Assembly (NCBI GenBank): GCA_025526935.1
Contig: JAHLKD010000020.1
Coordinates: 186,001 to 250,000 of the forward strand
Length of the DNA stretch: 64,000 nucleotides
Direction: 5' to 3'
Source of the DNA: Cladochytrium replicatum
Lineage: Eukaryota; Chytridiomycota; Chytridiomycetes; Cladochytriales; Cladochytriaceae
Shown: positions 33,992 to 46,732 of the stretch, piece after piece
How the letters are laid out: every line of letters begins with the position of its first letter
How positions within the stretch are numbered: the first letter of the stretch is position 1
Notes under the pieces: model-generated
The model's input: the letters and a program-made list of their open reading frames with translations, nothing else
Told to the model about the DNA's origin: nothing
Database searches by the model: none
Position numbers and translations under genes: made by a program

Positions 33992-35029
33992 TCATAAGTC
34001 ACTGATGATGTGAACAACCTTTGCCGCGGAAACTCCCTTGGCAATCAGTGCCCATCCCTCCTCAATCCCCTCAAGGCCGCCTGGAACTACAACAGCATTG
34101 TTTGGAGTCAGATCGCCCTTTGCGAGCCAGCCCTCCGCGTAGTCGAGCAGCTTTCGGCCCGCCTTCGCAGCCTCATCATTTTTGCCATCCCAGTTGTTGA
34201 ACTTCCCAGCGAATAGAGGAGCTGCCGTTACGTTCTCGCGACTGATCTCAGCCGGCTTAGAGACCGTGGCGACCGCACCACCGTCAGGTCCCAGTGCTTC
34301 GACAACCTTTTCAAAGCTTCCGCCCAAAGAGACCGCATCAACACCGTATCGGAGAGAAGGAGCCGCCCCCTTGATTTTCGAGACGACGGCTGAATCGCTG
34401 TAGTCGAAAACTTCTGAAGCGCCGAGAGACCTAACGAGATCAAAGTTCTTGGGAGAAGCCGTCGCGATCACACGGAATCCGGCAAGTCGAGCAAGTTGCA
34501 CTGTATATTGTCCAACAGACGACGCACCACCCCATACCAAAACGGTCTCGGCAGTGTCACTGAGGGGAGCTGAACGGCTTGCGTCAGCTGCTGGAATCGG
34601 AAGGTTGAGCGTCACGAAAAGGGCGTCAGATGCCGTGAAGAATCCCGTTGGGATGGTCGCGGCCTGCTGGAGAGTAATGTTGGATGGGATACGCAAGGCC
34701 GTTCCAGGCCTCGCTAAGCTGTATTCCTGATAAGTGTTGAATCTCTTGTCGAAAATCGGTGAGAATATGGCGACGCGATCGCCTTCCCGGAAGTCGCTAA
34801 CGTCGGCACCGACTTCCTCGACTGTGCCCGCTCCATCGATGCCGAGGATGAAAGGGAAGCCAGGGATCAAGAATCCGAATTTGCCAATCTTTGCATCAAC
34901 TGGGTTGGTAGCAGACGCTGCGACTTTCACAAGGATTTCTTTGGAGCTGGGAGAAGGAGTATTAACGTCCTCAACGACGTGCTTAGCACCTTTGGCGGGA
35001 ATGACCGCGGCTTTGTGAACTGTAGACAT
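33992..35029 (-). CDS. Medium-chain (zinc-independent type) NADPH oxidoreductase/trans-enoyl reductase
   Basis: Single-exon MDR-superfamily enzyme, 345 residues. Seen: GroES-like N-terminal fold (KEILVKVAASATNPVDAK), substrate-side GFPFILGIDGAGTVEEVGA, FREGDRVAIFS, ATIPTGFFTASDALF, the NADPH loop VLVWGGASSVGQYTVQLARL and ATASPKNFDLVRSLGASEVF. The catalytic-zinc Cys/His set of true alcohol dehydrogenases is not apparent. Closest in style to fungal stand-alone enoyl reductases and quinone oxidoreductases, some of which work beside polyketide synthases; no such synthase is in the window. It lies between a broken hydrolase gene and a flavin monooxygenase, all on the minus strand. Confidence 0.9.
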   Translation of the reverse strand: MSTVHKAAVIPAKGAKHVVEDVNTPSPSSKEILVKVAASATNPVDAKIGKFGFLIPGFPFILGIDGAGTVEEVGADVSDFREGDRVAIFSPIFDKRFNTYQEYSLARPGTALRIPSNITLQQAATIPTGFFTASDALFVTLNLPIPAADASRSAPLSDTAETVLVWGGASSVGQYTVQLARLAGFRVIATASPKNFDLVRSLGASEVFDYSDSAVVSKIKGAAPSLRYGVDAVSLGGSFEKVVEALGPDGGAVATVSKPAEISRENVTAAPLFAGKFNNWDGKNDEAAKAGRKLLDYAEGWLAKGDLTPNNAVVVPGGLEGIEEGWALIAKGVSAAKVVHIISDL

Positions 35030-35263
35030 GATTGCAATTGGTGTGGTAGATTGGGGATGGATTCTCTTTGCCGGAACCCACCCCTCTTTTATAGTCCACG
35101 AACAATATCAAGATTTGTGGTTATTTCGAATGCTTGGATTTGAGATCGACGATGCAAAATTTGTTTCTGCTGTGCTGTGCGTAGCAAATTAATTGTTGAA
35201 ACGCTGCTCTATGGCACGGTGGGCGATTGCAAAGCAAACCGGTCTTTATTACTACAGCGCGAA

Positions 35264-36968
35264 TCAAGCCAGAAGAGGAGCCATCCATGAGTTGCTCGCT
35301 GGAGCAGTTCCAAGGCACGCCCCCACCATTCCTTTTTCCTCGTCACTCAACGCCGCAGTGCCGCTTTGTCCACCAATACTTTCCTCCTCCAACTTCTTAG
35401 CTGCGCTGTCGAGACTGTCAGGTCCAGAAAGTCTGAACAGATCTGATGTCAAAGGTCCAAACAGCAACCTCCTCGCCAATTTGAGATGCGCGGGGTTTGA
35501 GAAATCAGGTTCGGTGCCAAGTGCCCGTGAGAAGAGTATAGCGACGTTCTGCATCGTCCACATTGGCGGTAGAGGCTTTATCTCGACTTCGGTTTCGACG
35601 CTGAGGGTGCCAGCAAACACAGCCGAGACCCAACGAGCGTTGAGCTCAAGTGCGGGGAAATAGGGTCCGATTACATCGTACATGCCTACGAACGCTAGGC
35701 CGGGGAGTGATGGGTTGAAAGTATAGCGATCCAGCAAGAGCCCTGCCTCGCTCGGCTTCAAAATGTCTGTGATCGTTTCCGACAAGAATGGAACGTGGAT
35801 GTTGTAACCTGTAGCGAACATGATCCCGTCGACATCGTGCTCCTCAGTTCCATCGGTGAATATAACCGTGCGTTCATTCACAGACCCAATGTTTGAACGG
35901 CACGAAATGCGGCCTTCTGCAACCAGTGGGAGGAACGACTGAGACTGACTAATTCCGGCCGCAAATATATTTTCTTCTGTGATCGGTGCGGGTGCGCCGT
36001 ACGCACTTGGATTGCCGGCATTAGTAACAACCCACTTGCGAAGAGCACGTTCAAAGTCTGGGAACGGAAGTGACTCTGATAAAATCGCTTGCATCCGAGT
36101 CGCAAACCCCACGGATGCTGGTACACCAGCACTGATCTTTGGGATAACATAACGCTGACGCCTGGCGGACGAAATTACCGTTAGCGTTCGACATCGTTCG
36201 GCGAGATCAGAGGTGATTTCCACTGCTGAGATACTGGACCCTACAACCACAATCTTCTTTTTGGAAAGGTTGTCCGAGTGTGCAGAAAGGAAGTTCTTGT
36301 ACTGCTGTGCGTGATTCACACCCAAGGTGCCCGTGAAGGTGCCAACATCGGGAATGGTGGGGACGATGGGTCCGTGGTGGCGTCCAACACAAACAACAAC
36401 ACGAGTGAACAAATGGATAGCAACGGAGCTATCTTTGGCGTTACGAACAACAACAGTGTATTCACCAGATTCGGAGCGATCCAGTTTCTACAGAATGTAA
36501 GGGTGAGCAAACGTGCTTCCACGCCGCCACTAACTACGCTTACCTCAACAACAGAGTTCAATTGAACCAGCTTATCGATTCCAAACTTTGCTGCATACTC
36601 GTTAAGATACTTTGAAAGTGTCCCCCCGGTGGGAAAGATCGGTGTCCCTTTGGGAAACTGCAAGTCGCTAAAGTTGGTCATGAGGACGGGGGTGTTCATG
36701 CGCATCTCGGGCCACACAGCGCTGACAGTCGATTCAGCGGATATGTTCCATTGTCCTCCGATACCGCTCGACGATTCAAATATCACCGACTCAAACCCCT
36801 AAAAAATAATAATCATTCATCAATAAAACGCTGAAATGGGAAGTGTAAGCATATGCATACACTATCGATCAGGAACTTTGAAGTTACGATCCCTGCTGGC
36901 CCCGCACCAATGACTGCAACTGCTTTGGGAGAGTGAACAATTTTCGGAGTGCCGTCATGTCCCATCAT
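35264..36968 (-). CDS. Flavin-containing monooxygenase (FMO/BVMO-like)
   Basis: FAD- and NADPH-dependent oxygenase acting on N, S or carbonyl centres of small molecules. Exons 36968-36861, 36798-36544 and 36487-35264 give 528 residues. FAD-binding AVAVIGAGPAGIVTSKFL at the start, then ESSSGIGGQWN, an FMO-type fingerprint in GTFTGTLGVNHAQQYKN, the NADPH loop KIVVVGSSISAVEI (GxSxxA in place of GxGxxG) and the conserved MFATGYN. Two adjacent Met codons open the frame at 36968. The tail has no visible membrane segment or PTS1. Position beside an MDR reductase could mean a small detoxification or secondary-metabolism neighbourhood, but that is inference. Confidence 0.88.
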
Positions 36969-37144
36969 TTTCAGTGCCAGGTAGTTGTTCTGTGAGGACC
37001 ATCGTCCTTTTAACCAATGAGTAGATAGCCCGTGCCACCAAAACAAGATGGACACTTTCTTTACCGGCATGAATGATGAAAATATGTTGAAAACTTTCGC
37101 GTTGTTTTGATATTGATACAACACCACTGAAATGTTCTAGATCG

Positions 37145-37735
37145 AAGTTTTCAGTGAAGTAGCATCAACTTTTTGCGTAGTGTATTGAAGTCAAATCCTG
37201 CTCAAACGAGCTCGTTCTCCACATTTCGAAAACATTCACATGCCCGTGTTCGCTCGCGCAGTTCATTCCGCGAAGAAATGTTCCAGTGGACCAAACCGGA
37301 CGAGCTCTACCACTCCAGAACATCCACTTTCCCATGGGAAGCAGCGGAGATTATGGCCTGGGGAGTCCACTTCATTTCAAGCCCGCTCGATTCCCGCATT
37401 CGAGAATATTTCTATGCTCGTTCTCCCTCGTCCCGTCCAAGGCACTGTTGTTCCATTTGAAGAGGCACTGCAAGTGGCCATTGGCGTTCGCATCGTCCAT
37501 GGCTGCACTGGTGTACGTTGGACGAGCGTCATGTCGATGGAAGCGAAGAGCTTCGAGGTAGCTTTTTGCGTTGGCTTCATCGATCGAGAGGACCAGACGG
37601 GATAGATGCAAATTATTGCGTCTGCGAGATCACCGCCAGAACACTCTACCAACCAGTCAATTAGCATGTACGTTGATAGGATAAAGAAATCAATGGTTTG
37701 GGAAATAGCAATTCTTCTTGAGCCAATCACACAGA
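37145..37735 (-). pseudogene. Third decayed ankyrin-like WW-repeat fragment
   Basis: Minus-strand blocks in changing frames: LVLSIDEANAKSYLEALRFH (the linker seen in the other loci), YTSAAMDDANANGHLQCL, AASHGKVDVLEW followed by TAG where the second Trp of WW belongs, then SSSGLVHWNIS and REHGHVNVFEMWRTSSFEQD. The F-box-like head is hardly recognisable. At least two frame changes plus one nonsense codon. Confidence 0.62.
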
Positions 37736-38829
37736 CCTGTCCAGTCTTTTACGCTCTCTGTACCAATTCACCTGGATGAGTTTGGGACCACGGCGATTTC
37801 GCGGCTGTCTCAGCGTTGGAGCATGCCTCCTCATTACTCTGACCATCTTCACACATCTGGTGATCATGAATGCAGTAAAATCCTGGTCGGAGCTATTTTC
37901 GCGTCACATGCTAGCCTTCCCCCTTGCTCCCATGGGATCAGCGCAACGCGGGGCCATTTCGCGCAGTTGGATCTATCGCTGCCGATGCCCCACTCTTGTG
38001 CTACGACAAATTCGCAGGTGACCCGTCCCAGGCAGAGTTACCCTACGAGGAGGGATCAAGCGATTCAGGAGGCTCATTCCGCGCAGTTTCATGAGCATTC
38101 TCGCTTCACATCATACAAAATATCCGGCCAAAGAGAAATCAATGTCTGACAGCCCCGACTTTCCGTAAGCGATGCTGCCTAGTGGGACGCTAAGACTCGA
38201 CCAAGGAGCGCTGGAAGTTCCCGACATGCCCTCCCCACCCCCACTTGGTGCAGTGTGCTTTGGGGCCGCCCCAACAGCAACCTGGAGGTAAATCGAGCGT
38301 TGGGTTAAAGAATGAATTGCAAACTTGATTTACAAATACATGCATAATTTCGAGATGTTCATTTACACCAAATTCACCCAGATTCCGTTTGTTTGACTTT
38401 TACAGAGAGTTTTTTTTCGAAAATAGCTTTTGCAACACGAAACTCCGATTTCACGAGCCAAACTTCTGCGAACTTAGCACCCCGCGACGAAGAGAAATCG
38501 GACTGTCTGGCTACACTCAGTAGAGACTTGTTTCGCATATTAGCTGTGCATTCGGGGTGCTTCATTCTGGTCGCTTTGGCGGGTTCTGGCGATGCTTGGA
38601 AAACGTGGCGGCGACTCACCCAAAAGCAATACTGATCAAATGCGAGAAACCCGATCGGAAAAGAGAAAAAGAGTATGCCCTACCTTATCTAGAATATATG
38701 CGCACATCTTAAACCTGTCTGCAGGCAACCCGATCGTCTTCGTTAGCAAACGGTGATGGTCACTCCTGTGAAAATTCCGAAGACAATTCCCATAATGAGG
38801 AAAGAGGAACTTCTAAGAAATCTAGAGTG
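37736..38829. other. Gap with possible coding scraps
   Basis: About 1.1 kb ahead of the AAA-bromodomain gene. A plus-strand frame near 37780-38090 has a hydrophobic stretch (LSVGACLLITLTIFTHLVIM) and, after a frame change, an acidic tail FAGDPSQAELPYEEGSSDSG; another short frame (MLPSGTLRLDQGALEVPDMP) starts near 38171. These could be remains of one gene but no family was recognised. The last 400 bp are the likely promoter of the downstream gene. Confidence 0.3.
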
Positions 38830-41800
38830 ATGCTCCACGGTCTCGACCCGCACGTTATAATCGGGAAAGAAAAGCGACGGCGGTCCCAAACAAATCGGTA
38901 CCATCCAGAGGTTTATACACGCGGGCATTCGTCACGGAGCGCTGGAGGCTCGAGACGAAGTGAACGTCATAGCTCAAGCAAAAAGCGTGATTTACGGAGC
39001 GGTCGCCGGCTAGTAAATTATCGGGAGTCGTATTCAGACAATTCAGAAGGGGATGGCGACTCGGAGGAATTTCTAGTGAATGGACTAAATTCTCGAAGAG
39101 ATCGTTCACCAAAGGGTGGTGTACCCGACTCCGACTCCGGACGGTATCCCAAACGATCGTCGCGCAGATCAGTCGAGGTGTTCGAACACCTTCCAGAAAG
39201 GAATAGGAGTTCCACACGTAGGTCCAGCGCGTTCCGTCAGAGCTCTTTGGATGTGGTTGGCGAAGATGAAGGAGTTCGAACTCGAGGTGCATCGCGTCAG
39301 AGCTCCCGACAACCAGACCTGCCACGCATAAAGCTTTCCTTGCGCCAGAAATCAAAAGTGAAAGCAGATGATGAAGACTATGTCTCCGTTGAATCACCTC
39401 ACGAAAATGACGCGGAAGTAAAGGAAACGAAAAGCAACCTCCAACATCCGGAAGAAGAAGATGATGACGAAGTAAATGGCAGAGCCCGACCAGACTCTGG
39501 CAGAGTTGCTGATGGAAAGGAAGATGACACCATGGTAGATCATGCAGAGAATGGCATTGAAAATGAAGATTCTTCCTCAGATATCTCTCCCAAGCGTCAA
39601 AGCGAATCGAAAACAAGAGGAGGTCGAAATAAGCGCACCAGACAAATCACACCTTCGAGCTCCGCATATTCCGAGTCCCACGATGAGGAAGATAGCGGGG
39701 AGAACGAGGAGGAAGCTTCCGCCGAGGATGATGTGGTTGGCGAGGACTCAGATGCAGATACTGATGGCGACAACAACTATCGCGTTGGGAGTCACAGCTT
39801 AGGAAGTGGAACGGAAGAAATTCTGGCGCATCTTCACGAATGAATCTCAGGAGCAACACCCAGCGCCGACACTCGCAGCAAACTTCTTCACTTCGATCTA
39901 CGGGAAGAAGCTCAAGGAGTCGGCAGATGGATGACGAACCCCGGAGCGAGGAAAATGGTCGACCAAAACGAAATCGTACTCAAGTGAGCTACGTACCGTT
40001 CTTTCCACCTCTTGACGTCGACGCGGAAAGAGCAAACGCAGCACGCTTTGGTAGAGCTTTTGGAAGAGATTCGGGTGCACCGTCACGTAGCCAAACAGGG
40101 TATCGAGCTGGTGGAATGGCCGCAAAGACTATGCACATGCCTGGATCTGTGAGCTTGAAACTTTAGGATTTCCGATATCGCGAAATTGATATTTTGCATC
40201 TCTAGTCAGATGACGAAGGTGCTACTCCGGGTTCGATGCGTGGATCCAGTGCTCGGTTGGACGGACTTCGCTCACTTCCAGCGCTGAGTGGAATCAAGAG
40301 CGGTCTTGCACCTTTGAACATTGGTGATCTTAAACGGGCACAAGACAAGCTCATCAGCGAGGCGCTTGGCGTTGAAGGGTTCGCAGATACCGAGAGAGAA
40401 GCACGTTTGGTCAAGGCCTCTGGTGGCAAAGGTTTGAGTGTGAGTTGTTTGGTCTGCTTTTGTTCACTCCCCATTGTTCAGATCTTGCAGATACAGATCC
40501 TTTGACAGGTGAGCGGACTACTTTTGAAATGATCGGTGGGCTACAAGAACGTAAGTTAACATTTTTGGATCATTTTTTCTTCTCTTTTCAACTAATCACA
40601 ATTTTATAGACATCCAAACACTGAAGGAGATGGTTGTGATGCCTTTAATGTATCCGGAAATCTTTGCAAACTTCAAAATCAAGCCTCCACGGGGCGTTCT
40701 TTTCTATGGTCCACCAGGAACGGGCAAGACTCTCATGGGTACGCTCAACGTTAACCTCCATTGTTCTATGTCTGACTCGAAGAGTTAAAAGCACGGGCAC
40801 TAGCTGGATCTTGCTCAACAAATCAGCAGCGAGTTGCCTTTTTTATGCGAAAAGGAGCCGACGTTATGAGCAAGTGGGTCGGGGAGTCGGAAAGACAACT
40901 GAAGTTGCTCTTTGATCAAGCACGCGCGTTTCAGCCCAGCATCATTTTCTTCGATGAGATTGACGGTGGGACTCTGAATGAGTGAATTTAAACTTCACAT
41001 CCTAACGGCTTGGAGAAAGGGCTTGCGCCAGTTCGCTCTAGCAAACAAGATCAAGTTCATGCTTCGATTGTATCTACTCTTCTAGCGCTCATGGATGGCC
41101 TTGACAGCAGAGGTAGGGCCTATCAATGAAACGCACTTGCTATCGTTTTGAAATTGGCATACAGGTCAAGTCGTGGTAATCGGTGCGACAAATCGCATCG
41201 ATGCGGTTGATCCCGCTCTGCGAAGACCTGGTCGTTTCGACCGTGAGTTTTTCTTCCCACTCCCGAGCGAAGCTGCAAGGAAACAGATCATCGATATCGC
41301 CACTCAGGAATGGAAGCCTCCACTGGACGAAGATTTGAAACTGCATTTAGCAAAGGAGACGCGAAACTATTGCGGTGCTGATGTGAAGGTGCGTTTATGT
41401 ACTTCATCGTGAAAACTTTTTCATACCAGAAGTTTAGGCTCTGTGCACCGAAGCAGCGCTTAATGCGGTTCGCAGAACCTATCCACAAATATATTTCAGC
41501 GAAAATAAGCTTTTGCTCGATGTGGGGTCTATCGAGGTACAAACTCAAGATTTCAGTCGAGCACTTCACGGTGAGATATATTGCACTCGACATGCATTTC
41601 CTCTTACACATTCATATGAAGCTATTGTTCCAAATTCGAACCGGACTTCCGTCCCACGCTCGCAGCCGATCCCTTCTCATATCAAACCCTTACTGGAGTC
41701 AAACAGCAAGGCACTTCAGTCGGCGTTGGAGCAAATTGTTCCTACTATGAAATTGCTGGCGAAAAACCTGGTGAATGTCTCTAGCCAGTCAAGGGGCAAT

Positions 41801-43857
41801 CCAGAAATCAAATCTGGAGCTTCATCATCCTCTCTCACGTCTTCGGCATCCGGGGAGACAAACTTCGAAGCACAGGGCGCTTCGAACACTTTGCTGTCAT
41901 ACTTCAAAACCTTCCAACCACGAATTCTGATCGCAGGAGAGCCCGGTATGGGTCAAAAATATCTCAGACCGGCTGCTCTCGCACAATTGGAGAACCACAA
42001 GTTTCACGTCACAGCGTTGGACCTTGCTAGCTTACATGGTGACAGCACAAAGGTTGAGAAACATTTTCCACTACACAGCCATATTGATTCAATATGGGCG
42101 TAGAATCCTGAAGCTACTGTGGTTCAAGCCTTCAGTGAAGCACACAGGCACCGATTGTCAGTGATCTATGTCCCTCATGCTGACCAATGGTGGATGAATA
42201 CAAGTGAAGTCGCCAAGTCCAACTTCCAGCACTTGCTTGCGATGGAGCCCCGCCAGCAGCCCGTCTTGCTTCTTGCAACCAGCGAAACGCCAGTGGAAGA
42301 TTTGTCTGCCGAGTTCAGAAAGGTGTTCCTGGACGAAGGGCTTGGGGTAGGGTCAAAGGAACAGGGCTTGGTGACGCTCTCCTTGCCGAATGACGTGAGC
42401 AATATCCATGCCAACTGATCTTCTAAGCTAATTATGTCCAGTTGGAGCGCCGGGGCTTCTTCGAACCACTTCTAGCAGAAGCTCGACATCCGTCTATCGT
42501 TGCCGACAAAAGCGGGACATTCGCAATTGATGATGCACCAACTCTAGTCCAGAAACCTGCAGATCTGCCTGAATTGCCCCTAGCTCCTCCCCCACCACCG
42601 CAAAAGCTGACACCACAGGAGCTCGAGGCAGTTCGACAGACTGATGACGTGCTGCTGGCCCAGCTCCGCAAAGAGCTACGTGCAATTATGAGCAGCCTCA
42701 AAGGTCATCGAACAATGTTTGGAACACCTTGGTTCGAGCAGAACTACCCCGAATATTTCGATGTCGCACAACATGCGCTCACGTTAGATGTCATTGATGA
42801 GAAGATCGACGTGCACTACTTAACCCCTGAAGAATGGTACGACGATGTTAAAATAATGACCGACGAAATAGCGCATTTGTTTCCGCGCCGATTAGCGTCC
42901 AAGGTATGATCATCACCGAAAGTTCCTTTCTTCCAATTCCAATTTTCGCATCAGGCACATGCACTCAGGGACGAGGTATTTCTAACTCGTAACAGCTTCA
43001 CGGACGAGTTTCGCTACGACTGCAAGATGATGAGCATTCGTAGGCGGGAGGCAAGAAAGAAAGAAGCCGAACAGAGAAGGAAAGAAGCGGTCCAGGTGGA
43101 CGAGAACAATACTATGAGATCAAGTCGGAGGCTGCGTGGTGAGGAGCGAGTCGTTTTCGAGTATAACGGGGACGTACCGGCGATGGAGGATGGTGAGAGG
43201 AGCTTGACCATCAGCCGTTCAAAGGAAAGGGACCAGCGACGAGTGCCACACCAGAGGAGGACGAGAATGCAGCGGGCAATGGAGATGAAAGCACATTGAA
43301 CGCGGATGGCGCCGAAGAAGACACAGCAAAATCAAATCGCGATGAAAACTTCTTTACTCCGCCAACCACTGATAGAGCTGACGTAGCCGATCAAGTTTTG
43401 GGAATGAACGTTGACGATAAATCAAAAGAAATCATTCCATCTTCGTCTCCTGTGCACAGGGCGGAGATGGAAATTCGGCGAGAGGTTCAAAGTGAGACTG
43501 TCAAAACGAACACTATAGTTATTGCGGATTTCCCAGATTTTGGAGGGCCGTCGGTTGTAGTTGAACATTCAGAGGAGTCTTCGCCTCCCGAGCCAGACCC
43601 ACGAGAATCAGAGCTCGCCTTTGCAATTGAAGAAGAAAAAATGCAAGCATTTTCAGAGGAGCTGGTTCAGCGAACAGCTGGCCTTCGGTTAAGTGAAGTG
43701 GAGGCGGTTGCGGTAACATTGGCAACCTCGCTGACGAGAATGACGCGAGTCGAGCAGCGCTTGCTGGTTGTTAATGTAAGAGTGCGCTACTTGCACTAAC
43801 TAATCTGATTCTTGGACACAGGAGCTACGGACCGAGCTCCAAAGATTATGTCGATAA
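38830..43857 (+). CDS. ATAD2/Yta7/Abo1-type AAA ATPase with bromodomain
   Basis: Nuclear histone chaperone-type AAA protein that handles H3-H4 and shapes nucleosome density. Order: about 450 residues of acidic, Ser/Arg-rich disorder; [20 protein letters not shown]; first AAA domain with Walker [19 protein letters not shown], Walker [10 protein letters not shown], sensor [20 protein letters not shown]; a second AAA domain whose Walker A is degenerate ([13 protein letters not shown], no GKT), as in this family; a bromodomain-like block ([20 protein letters not shown] ... [20 protein letters not shown]); and a charged tail ending [12 protein letters not shown]. Many introns. Two frame changes need care: near 39780-39840, bridgeable only by a 62-65 nt intron with a weak donor, and near 43180, bridgeable by a 41-nt intron with donor GTACCG. 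Start chosen at ATG 38830. Confidence 0.88.
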
Positions 43858-44026
43858 TCACGACTGATTTGAACATTTTGATGTCTAGAGGTGGACAAAA
43901 AGCAATATATAACTTATTCCAATCCAAAACAACAATGCCCCTGAGCAAATGTTGAGAACACACAGAATGTCCATACACTCATGGGGTGGAACCTTCAAAG
44001 AGTTAAGTAGATCCCTTTGACCACAC

Positions 44027-46564
44027 CTATTTCATCCTGCTTTGCATATTCCTCTTCTCTAAGCAAAGCTTGTATACTTTCACCCCACCTTTATCCCCGC
44101 GGTCCTCCCTCGAAGCCTCGCAACCCTTCTCGTAAGTCATTACCCGCTCGCTCAACGACTGTCCCCCGAGCCCGTCTCCTCCGCCACTCTTCCCCCTCTT
44201 CTGCTTCCCTTTCGGTTTTTCCTTTTTCCAGCCATGGCACACAAGCAGGACCATACTCTCCGGTACAAGGACCAGCTCGACGAGATCAAGGATGCGTTTG
44301 TAGACTTCTCTTTGTCCAGAGGGTAGGGCTGGCTCGAGGGCGGGGTACTTTGCAATGAGCTTGAGAAGCGTTTCTGTCCGCGCGCGGGAGGGTGTTTCAG
44401 TGACGCTGTCGACCGCACGACCGCGCCGTTTCGATCTCGGTGTGTTCTTCGGAGTCGTGGAGGGCGAGGACATCGGATCGTGGTTTAGTGGGATTCGAGT
44501 GGTTGGCGGGCTGGAATGAGTGAGGAAAGGTGAGTCAGTGTCAGCGGTGGGACGGATTTCAGCGAGTCGCTGCTTCTGCTTCTTGAGTGGCGGTGGAGCA
44601 AGTTCAGATGCTGATTGAACTTTATCGAGGTCGGGATGATCACGCTTCCGTATGTGTGTTTCGCTGTCGTGTGGAACAGAGCATTGAGCTGCGCGCTCTA
44701 CATCGCTGGCAATAACGCTGCGTTGAGCTGGTCCGTCGCTTGGAGCAGGTCCCTCTTCAATTTCATTCACTGCCAATTGGCATGTCCCACCCACAACTGC
44801 CACATGATCCACTCCTTCCGCTTGTGCACAAGCATCTGGCTCCATAGAGATCGAATGGGAGTTCACCAAGCCCGGCTCACTCGAATCAGCAGCGGCAGCA
44901 ACCGTCTCGATTGTCTCAGTTGCCAATGGCGGGAACAGATTAATAGGAGAGATAGCGTCTGTTCCGAGTGCAATAAGGCCAATCACAGCATCGGCTTCAG
45001 CGGGATCGATGCATTTTTCTTCGGTTTCGCCGTTTCCGGGGTGATCCAAGCAGGGCTGGCTTATTTGACATCCAGTTTCAGAACTGGTTTGCTGTACTTT
45101 GTTCGGAACTCCATCTCCGTTATCTCCGAGATCTGCGGTAATCGAGACCTGCAGTTCGACCGCTTTGCTCTCTTCCTCATTCGAGTTAACTTTCCCGCCT
45201 AAGTCCATGGCGGTCGTTGCCGCAACTGTATTTCCTAGGCCACTTTCGCTCATCAGTAACAGAGCTGGTTCTCCTTCCTTGACAGCTTCAAGCCTTGGAC
45301 TGTGATTCACGACTTCCCTAGCTTCTTTTCGTTTGGCCACTTCCACCGTCCCACCGTTCGATGACGTGGTTTCAGGCAACTTAACCTCAACATCAACCAT
45401 CTTTTCCACTTGCCGAGGCGAACCAGCAAACAGATCCCCATCGAAATCTCCTTCATCCTTTCCGAACAAATTTCTAAAGTCCGGAAACATAGCCGAATAA
45501 ATCTCGTCCATCAACAGATCCGATGCACCTTTGTCAAAATGTTCCTCAAACTCTCTGACTGTCGCTACGAGCGCGCTCGCTTTGTTTCTTCCGTGGTTAC
45601 TGCACCACGCTTTGAAACGAGAGCATTCGAAATCGTATTGGGTGTGACTTTCGTCGGATGTTTCAGAGTTGAGCGATGCAGGATACTTTCCGGTGGATAG
45701 AAGATGTTGGAGGTAAGGCAGGATGACGTATACAGCAGATCGTAGGATTGGGTTTTCGTATTTGCTAGACTTTTCTGCATCGTTATCGAGAGCGGTGTAC
45801 TTTTCCGCTGGCTCCATCTATATGAAATCAGTGTGGTTTTCGAGTGAAGAACGCTTACTCACATCACATGAACAAAAGTGTTCATCGTCCGACGTATAGA
45901 ATTCTGATCGTTTCAGGGTTTTCGTGTGGCCCGTCCAATATTCAGCCTTATACTTGAAACCATCTTTAGATGCTTTGGATGATCTTGAGCTTTTATCAAT
46001 TATCACGTCAACGATCCTTGCAGGAACATAAAACTTTCTCAAGACTGTCAGGAGGGTAATCAGTCTAGACACAATGGATTGATTACCTTAGTCCATCCCG
46101 CTTTTGCCAAAACTACTCTGTCTTTGTATACGTTCCTAGTGAGTTTCGACCATCAACGGAGCGTCCTTTACACAGGCAGTAACGATTACCAACATTTTCA
46201 CAGTCATGCCGAGTTCATCATTCGAAGAAGCTTCCGATTCGTCGCATGAATCCTTCGGAACGGCCGACTCCTGAGCCGTCTTCTTCTGAGTCTTTGCCCT
46301 CTTGCTTCTCCCTCCATTTTGGTTGCTTTGACTTCCCGAATTTCGCGATGATCCAGCAGCGATTCCCGAATCCTGCGTTGCGCCGCGTTTCTTCGAGTGA
46401 CCCTTTTTGGACGCTTCCGATTCTTTGGACTGCTGCGACGAAGAGATGGCGTTCCTTACGAGAGTTTCTGTGTCGCAATCTAAAAGTAGCGCGTCTTCGT
46501 CGTTGTTGATGTCATTACAAAGGATCGAAGTGTCCTCTCCCTCTGAAGTCGTTGCTAGGACCAT
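44027..46564 (-). CDS. PWWP-like domain nuclear protein
   Basis: Likely chromatin reader of methylated histone H3 tails. From ATG 46564: about 120 residues of acidic then Lys/Ser-rich sequence (GHSKKRGATQDSG, GRSKRAKTQKKTAQ). Then a PWWP-like fold assembled over two introns: VYKDRVVLAKAGWTK joined to FYVPARIVDVIIDK, YKAEYWTGHTKTLKRSEFYT, SDDEHFCSCD. This joins in phase at 45817 to a long exon with a helical block (FEEHFDKGASDLLMDEIYSA) and some 500 residues of acidic, disordered sequence with basic patches (TPKNTPRSKRRGRAVDS, KKEKPKGKQKRGKSGGG). Keeping frame at the first intron needs a GTTGGT donor, so that junction is uncertain. It converges on the AAA-bromodomain gene, about 170 bp apart. 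Confidence 0.7.
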
Positions 46565-46732
46565 ATTGGGGTATCCTACCGCAAATTCGAGGTGTTTAAC
46601 GATATCTCTGAGTAGATCAGAACGAGAGCGAGTGCCGTGCTATCAGCATAGACGAATGCTCTGCAGTGTGCAGTGTTTACAGCTTGAAAGTTTCTGTAGA
46701 TAGTTGTTCAGTTTGCAAACACTAAGCCACTG

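Noticed and set aside
38855-39616. A 253-codon minus-strand frame opposite the AAA-bromodomain gene
   Set aside because: Arises opposite acidic, low-complexity coding sequence (His/Leu-rich shadow); no start context or homology.
44615-45202. A 195-codon plus-strand frame opposite the PWWP gene
   Set aside because: Shadow of the acidic disordered region on the minus strand.
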